From: Clostridia bacterium
GTDB lineage: Bacteria; Bacillota_A; Clostridia; Christensenellales; Aristaeellaceae
Assembly (NCBI GenBank): GCA_017398245.1
Contig: JAFQGN010000343.1
Coordinates: forward strand, 1-10,949
Reading direction: 5' to 3'
DNA: 10,949 nt
Of the stretch, positions 7,633 through 10,949 are shown one piece after another (the stretch's first letter is position 1; each line of letters begins with the position of its first letter). The notes under the pieces are model-generated. The model ran no database searches. It was given only the letters and a program-made list of their open reading frames with translations, and was not told the origin of the DNA. A program made the position numbers and the translations under genes.

Positions 7633-7661
7633 TTCCCTTTTTGTAAAGATTTCGCTATAAT
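7633..7661 (+). promoter_or_regulatory. Candidate fucI promoter
   Basis: A perfect TATAAT occurs at 7656-7661 in A/T-rich sequence. With a 17-bp spacer the -35 is TTCCCT (7633-7638), only three of six matches, which suggests help from an activator or weak basal activity. TTGTAA at 7641 is too close to act as the -35. The start would be near 7668, about 55 nt before the fucI ATG. Confidence 0.5.
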
Positions 7662-7687
7662 AATTTTGTATACGGCGCAATATGCGC

Positions 7688-7702
7688 GCGGAAGCGTTTA
7701 CT
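7688..7702 (+). promoter_or_regulatory. cre-like sequence downstream of the fucI promoter
   Basis: GCGGAAGCGTTTACT matches 13 of 15 positions of WTGNAANCGNWNNCW, including the full AANCGNWNNCW core. It lies about 20-35 nt past the predicted start site, where CcpA is known to act as a roadblock in Bacillota sugar genes. This fits catabolite repression of fucI, but is inferred from a short match. Confidence 0.35.
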
Positions 7703-7723
7703 ATTGAAAGGAGCGATCCTGTT

Positions 7724-9559
7724 ATGGCAAATCCTTCTTCTTTCCCGATAAATGAACCGAAAAACCGTCTGGTGGGCCATCTGCCCAAGATCGGCATCCG
7801 TCCGTGCATCGACGGCCGCCGCGGCCCGCTGAAGGTACGCGAGAGCCTGGAAGAGCTGACGATGACGCTGGCCAAGGCCGCTGCGGATTTCCTTTCCGCG
7901 AACCTGAAGCACAGCTGCGGCCTGCCGGTGGAATGCGTGATCGCCGATACCACCATCGGCCGCGTGGCGGAAGCCGCCGCCTGTCAGGAAAAGTTTGAGC
8001 GCGAGGGCGTGGGCCTGACCATCACCGTGACCCCCTGCTGGTGCTACGGTTCCGAAACGATGGACATGGACCCGACCACCCCGAAGGCTGTATGGGGCTT
8101 TAACGGCACCGAGCGCCCGGGCGCGGTGTATCTGGCCGCCGTTCTGGCCGCGCATGCGCAGAAGGGCATTCCGGCGTTTGGCATCTACGGCCACGACGTG
8201 CAGGATATCGACATGGCCAGCGAGATCCCGGACGACGTAAAGGAAAAGCTGCTCCGCTTTGCCAAGGCCGGTCTGGCCGTTGCGACCATGAAGGGCAAAA
8301 GCTATCTTTCCATGGGCTCCACCTCCATGGGCATCGCCGGTTCCATCGTGAACCCGAGCCTGCTGGAGCGCTATTTCGGCATGCGCAGCGAATCTGTCGA
8401 CATGTCCGAATTCACCCGCCGCTGGGAAGAGGGCATTTACGACGCCGAAGAATACGAAAAGGCGCTTGCATGGGCCAAGGAAAACATGGTGATGGGCTGG
8501 GACAAGAACCCCGAAGAGCTGCAGCACAGCCCCGAGCGCAAGGAATGGTCTCTTGAAACGAACGTGAAGATGGCGATCATCGCCAAGGACATGATGGTGG
8601 GCAACCCGCGTCTGGCGGAGCTGGGCCATGTGGAAGAGTCCGTGGGCTTCAACGCCATCCTCTCCGGCTTCCAGGGCCAGAGGCAGTGGAACGACCACTA
8701 TCCGAACGGCGACTTCATGGAAAGCCTGCTCTCCTCCTCCTTTGACTGGAGCGGCATCCGCGAGCCGTATCTGATGGCTACCGAAAACGACCATCTCAAC
8801 GGCCTGTGCATGCTCATTTCCAAGCTGATTACCAACTGCGCGCCGGGCTTTGCCGATGTGCGCACCTACTGGAGCCCCGAGGCCATCGAGCGCGTGACCG
8901 GCTGGAAGCCCGAAGGCGACGCCGCCAACGGCCTGATCCACCTGATCAACTCCGGCGCGGTCTGTCTGGACGCGGCCGGCGAAGTGAACAACGAAAACGG
9001 CGAGCCCTGCATGAAGCCTTGGTACGATATGACCAGCGAAGAGGCCGCCAAGACCATGGAATCCACCAAGTGGTGCTATGCCGATCTCGGCTACTTCCGC
9101 GGCGGCGGATTCTCTGCCAACCTCAAGAGCCGCGGCGGCATGCCCCTGACCATGACCCGCCTCAACATCGTTGAAGGCCTCGGCCCGGTCATCCAGATCG
9201 CCGAAGGCTGGTCCGTCGATATCCCGGACGAGGTGCACGACGTCCTCAACCAGCGCACCGACCCGACCTGGCCCACCACCTGGTTCGCCCCGCGCCTGAC
9301 CGGTACCGACGCGTTTACCGACGTGTATTCCGTGATGAACAACTGGGGCGCGAACCACGGTGTGTTCGTATACGGCCATGTGGGCGCCGAGATCATCACG
9401 CTGTGCTCCATGCTGCGCATCCCGGTCTGCATGCACAACGTGCCCGACGAGCAGATCTTCCGCCCGTCCGCATGGAACGCGTTCGGCACCAAGGACCGCG
9501 AGGGCGCCGATTACCGCGCCTGCGCCGCCTATGGCCCGATGTACGGCAAGAAGCTCTGA
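7724..9559 (+). CDS. fucI: L-fucose isomerase
   Basis: This enzyme interconverts L-fucose and L-fuculose, the first step of the fuculokinase/fuculose-1-phosphate aldolase pathway; the family also acts on D-arabinose. The 611 residues match Escherichia coli FucI (591) along their whole length. Long identical stretches include [55 protein letters not shown] and NWGANHGV. The residues corresponding to the manganese-binding and catalytic Glu337, Asp361 and His528 are present as Glu354 (ATEND), Asp378 (FADVR) and His545. ATG 7724 is chosen over the in-frame ATG 7682 because AAAGGAG sits nine bases before it and family homology begins just after. It is cytoplasmic. Codon choice (CTG, GGC, GCC, AAC) looks more restricted than in addB, suggesting high expression. 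No kinase, aldolase or permease gene is beside it. Confidence 0.97.
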   Translation: MANPSSFPINEPKNRLVGHLPKIGIRPCIDGRRGPLKVRESLEELTMTLAKAAADFLSANLKHSCGLPVECVIADTTIGRVAEAAACQEKFEREGVGLTITVTPCWCYGSETMDMDPTTPKAVWGFNGTERPGAVYLAAVLAAHAQKGIPAFGIYGHDVQDIDMASEIPDDVKEKLLRFAKAGLAVATMKGKSYLSMGSTSMGIAGSIVNPSLLERYFGMRSESVDMSEFTRRWEEGIYDAEEYEKALAWAKENMVMGWDKNPEELQHSPERKEWSLETNVKMAIIAKDMMVGNPRLAELGHVEESVGFNAILSGFQGQRQWNDHYPNGDFMESLLSSSFDWSGIREPYLMATENDHLNGLCMLISKLITNCAPGFADVRTYWSPEAIERVTGWKPEGDAANGLIHLINSGAVCLDAAGEVNNENGEPCMKPWYDMTSEEAAKTMESTKWCYADLGYFRGGGFSANLKSRGGMPLTMTRLNIVEGLGPVIQIAEGWSVDIPDEVHDVLNQRTDPTWPTTWFAPRLTGTDAFTDVYSVMNNWGANHGVFVYGHVGAEIITLCSMLRIPVCMHNVPDEQIFRPSAWNAFGTKDREGADYRACAAYGPMYGKKL

Positions 9560-9579
9560 GAGAACGAATAAAGTAAATT

Positions 9580-9621
9580 GCGAGAGGGGCCTTTCTTTTG
9601 AAAAAGAAAGGCCCCTCTCGC
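9580..9621 (+). terminator. Perfect 19-bp hairpin after fucI, probable transcript end or stabiliser
   Basis: GCGAGAGGGGCCTTTCTTT (9580-9598) is the exact reverse complement of 9603-9621, with a TGAA tetraloop. It starts 20 nt after the fucI stop codon. No T-run follows on the plus strand (GCTCTCCCC), so it is not a classical intrinsic terminator, though so stable a stem would protect a 3' end or help stop polymerase. Its right arm is the start of the ~110-bp repeat. Confidence 0.5.
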
Positions 9622-9770
9622 GCTCTCCCCAAAGAAATCAGTTATAGGATAATCACCTCATCGAAAGGTTCGGCGGCAGCAATTGTCTGTCGGCACTGCC
9701 GACCTTTAGAAAAAGAAAAGGGGTTCTCGCGCTCCCCGAAAAGAAATCACTTAAAGGATTCCCTGTTCTT
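9590..9770. repeat. Second two-unit copy of the ~110-bp dispersed repeat
   Basis: Units begin at 9600 and 9709 with GAAAAAGAAA. Each is followed by a C/T-rich block (CCCTCTCGCGCTCTCCCC; TTCTCGCGCTCCCC) and AAAGAAATCA-TTA. They are joined by ATCGAAAGGTTCGGCGGCAG ... GGCACTGCCG. Order, spacing (109 bp) and much of the sequence match 1-174. The element fills most of the gap between fucI and the phosphoesterase terminator; no gene is seen in this gap. Confidence 0.7.
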
Positions 9771-9799
9771 TCGCATGGCTCGTCGACACCGCCAACTGT

Positions 9800-9843
9800 A
9801 AAAAAGCCCCCCGACCGCCTATGGCGGCCGGGGGGGGCTTTTC
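9800..9843 (-). terminator. Terminator of the metallophosphoesterase gene
   Basis: On the minus strand a very GC-rich stem (GCCCCCC-G-CCGCC on 9806-9819 against GGCGG ... GGGGGGGGC on 9823-9838, TAT loop, one mismatch and a two-G bulge) ends in TTTTTT (9805-9800). The hairpin starts right at the stop codon (9842-9844). On the plus strand it ends in CTTTTC, so it may also stop readthrough from fucI. Confidence 0.88.
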
Positions 9844-10663
9844 AGCGAATATCGACGATTACCAGCTCCGGGCGATTGAAAATGCGCGGCAGGCGGGTCG
9901 TTTCGCGGGCGAGGCCGCGGGATACGATGAGATCGGTCTCATCCAGGCGGTATTGCCCGCCGGCGTATCTGGGCAGCCAGCCCTGGTTGGGGGCCCAGAG
10001 CCCGTTGACGAGCCCGGGCAGGCGGAACTGCCCGCCGTGGGCATGGCCGGAGAGCACGAGGCCGACATCGTATTGCAGATAGGTTTCGATCAGCTCCGGC
10101 CTGTGCGCAAGGAGAATGGTGTATTGTTCGGGATCGGCCTGTGCAAATCCGCGCCGGAGCTGATCGAGCATGCCCTGCTCATAGACGCAGCCCTGGCCGC
10201 TGCTTGTCGGGTCGTCCACGCCGACGATCTGCAGGCCCGTCTCCCCCACCGGCGCGCAGTCGCCCTCCAGAACCGTTACGCCTATCTCACGCAGCTGGCG
10301 TTTGAGAAGCGTCGCATCGTCGCTCCAGAATTCGTGGTTCCCGGTGACAAAATAGCACGGGATCTCGGGCGCGATCTGCCGGATAAAGCACAGAGCGTTC
10401 TCGTGCGGCATTTCCTCGTCGAAAATATCGCCGCCGAGCAGGAGAAGATCCGGCTCCTGCGCAAGCACAGCTTGGGTCAGCTGCGTTTGGTTTTCGCCAT
10501 AGAGGCAGGAGTGCAGATCGGCCACAAAGGCGATGCGCAGGGGCGTTTCGACCTGCGGCACGTCCACTGTATACTGCACGATGTGCAGGCGGCTGTCCGC
10601 CGCGCAGAGAACCAGCAGAGCAAGCGCGATCAGAGCCGCAAGGGCCCGGTATATTCTCTTCAT
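9842..10663 (-). CDS. Membrane-anchored metallophosphoesterase (YkuE/YaeI-like)
   Basis: This is a 273-residue calcineurin-like phosphoesterase with all dinuclear metal-site motifs in order: DLH (Asp49, His51), GGD (Asp79), GNHE (Asn109, His110), AHRPE (His187) and GHAHGG (His207, His209). Residues 7-22 are a hydrophobic segment after MKRIYR, a signal anchor or signal peptide that puts the enzyme on the outer face of the membrane. Cys20 is not in a good lipobox (LVLC) and there is no twin-arginine motif as in Bacillus YkuE. The family hydrolyses phosphodiesters or pyrophosphates, sometimes in lipids or wall precursors; the substrate here is unknown. ATG 10661-10663 has GCGAGG six bases upstream, but that site lies within a hairpin arm (10669-10708). 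The gene is 60 bp downstream of another minus-strand gene and may be cotranscribed with it. Confidence 0.92.
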   Translation of the reverse strand: MKRIYRALAALIALALLVLCAADSRLHIVQYTVDVPQVETPLRIAFVADLHSCLYGENQTQLTQAVLAQEPDLLLLGGDIFDEEMPHENALCFIRQIAPEIPCYFVTGNHEFWSDDATLLKRQLREIGVTVLEGDCAPVGETGLQIVGVDDPTSSGQGCVYEQGMLDQLRRGFAQADPEQYTILLAHRPELIETYLQYDVGLVLSGHAHGGQFRLPGLVNGLWAPNQGWLPRYAGGQYRLDETDLIVSRGLARETTRLPRIFNRPELVIVDIR

Positions 10664-10668
10664 TGGCT

Positions 10669-10708
10669 GCCTCGCTTCGTTATTTCCTGTTTTTGGACGA
10701 AGCGAGGC
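10669..10708 (-). promoter_or_regulatory. Hairpin covering the phosphoesterase ribosome binding site
   Basis: GCCTCGCTTCGT (10669-10680) and ACGAAGCGAGGC (10697-10708) are a perfect 12-bp inverted repeat around a 16-nt loop. In the minus-strand mRNA the downstream arm contains GCGAGG, the only good ribosome binding site for the ATG at 10663. No U-run follows, which argues against a terminator for the upstream gene. It could reduce translation until unfolded. Confidence 0.5.
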
Positions 10709-10723
10709 TGGAATCGGTTGCCA

Positions 10724-10949
10724 TCAGCCGAAAAAATGCGCTTCCACTGCGGCAAGGGCGTCCTGCGCGGTGGTCGTTTCGGTGCGCTTCCAGACAAAGA
10801 AGCCGCTCTGCTCAAATTCGGCGCGATGCTCCGGGCCGTTCAGCTTGGTGAGGATCGCGCGGAAATTCTCCAGCGCGGCCTGCGGATCCGGAAATTTCAG
10901 AAGCTCCTGATAGAGGAATTGCTTTTCCGCGTCCGGCCTGTCGAAGAAG
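10724..10949 (-). CDS. C-terminal part of an unidentified protein
   Basis: An open frame enters from the right edge on the minus strand and stops at TGA (10724-10726). The visible 74 residues begin FFDRPDAEKQFLYQELLKFP and end DALAAVEAHFFG. They are charged and look alpha-helical at both ends, with FFVWKR in the middle; there is no membrane segment. I do not recognise the family. Codon use is normal for the window and the frame lies 60 bp upstream of the phosphoesterase gene on the same strand, so the two may form an operon. The start and most of the gene are outside the window. Confidence 0.65.
   Translation of the reverse strand, partial: FFDRPDAEKQFLYQELLKFPDPQAALENFRAILTKLNGPEHRAEFEQSGFFVWKRTETTTAQDALAAVEAHFFG

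Noticed and set aside
7682..7723. Upstream in-frame ATG of fucI at 7682
   Set aside because: It has no ribosome binding site and the added 14 residues lie in the leader with the cre-like sequence; ATG 7724 has AAAGGAG nine bases before it.
7655..9436. A 593-codon minus-strand open frame opposite fucI
   Set aside because: fucI is unmistakable on the plus strand; the reverse frame is a Gly/His/Ala/Val-rich shadow.
10595..10612. Lipoprotein signal (Cys20) in the phosphoesterase
   Set aside because: The residue before the cysteine is leucine, where a lipobox needs Gly, Ala or Ser; a signal anchor is the simpler reading.

Overview
The window looks like chromosomal DNA of a GC-rich Bacillota, most likely a gut-associated member of the Clostridia. 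The grounds are an AddB/RexB-type recombination subunit, GGAGG-type ribosome binding sites before most genes, an XRE regulator with a helical tail, an L-fucose isomerase, catabolite-repression-like sites, and short intergenic palindromes and dispersed repeats. The genus cannot be named from the sequence alone. No phage, transposase, rRNA, tRNA or CRISPR feature was found.

Layout, left to right. Positions 1-469 hold no gene: two units of a ~110-bp repeat (1-174), two related bidirectional terminator hairpins (221-264, 341-384) and three short palindromes (281-458). Next, on the minus strand, is a 792-residue protein of unknown function with a proline/alanine linker, a long coiled coil and a C-terminal P-loop domain (470-2848). 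It is divergent from addB (3205-6489, plus). The 356-bp gap between them carries a good promoter for the minus-strand gene and a three- to four-copy ~47-bp imperfect tandem repeat ending just before addB. addB has no addA next to it: it is followed by a hairpin and then a convergent XRE regulator (6730-7461, minus), with a bidirectional terminator between them. The regulator is divergent from fucI (7724-9559, plus), whose leader has a TATAAT box and a cre-like sequence. After fucI comes a perfect 19-bp hairpin fused to a second two-unit copy of the ~110-bp repeat. Then come, on the minus strand, a membrane-anchored metallophosphoesterase (9842-10663) and, upstream of it, the C-terminal 74 codons of an unidentified gene running off the window (10724-10949).

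Functionally this is a mixed chromosomal segment, not one pathway: DNA double-strand-break processing (addB), deoxy-sugar use (fucI), a regulator that may or may not act on fucI, a surface-facing phosphoesterase, and one poorly characterised ATPase-like protein. The least explained parts are the coiled-coil P-loop protein, the repeats upstream of addB, the paired ~110-bp repeats at both ends of the window, and a hairpin that contains the ribosome binding site of the phosphoesterase gene.
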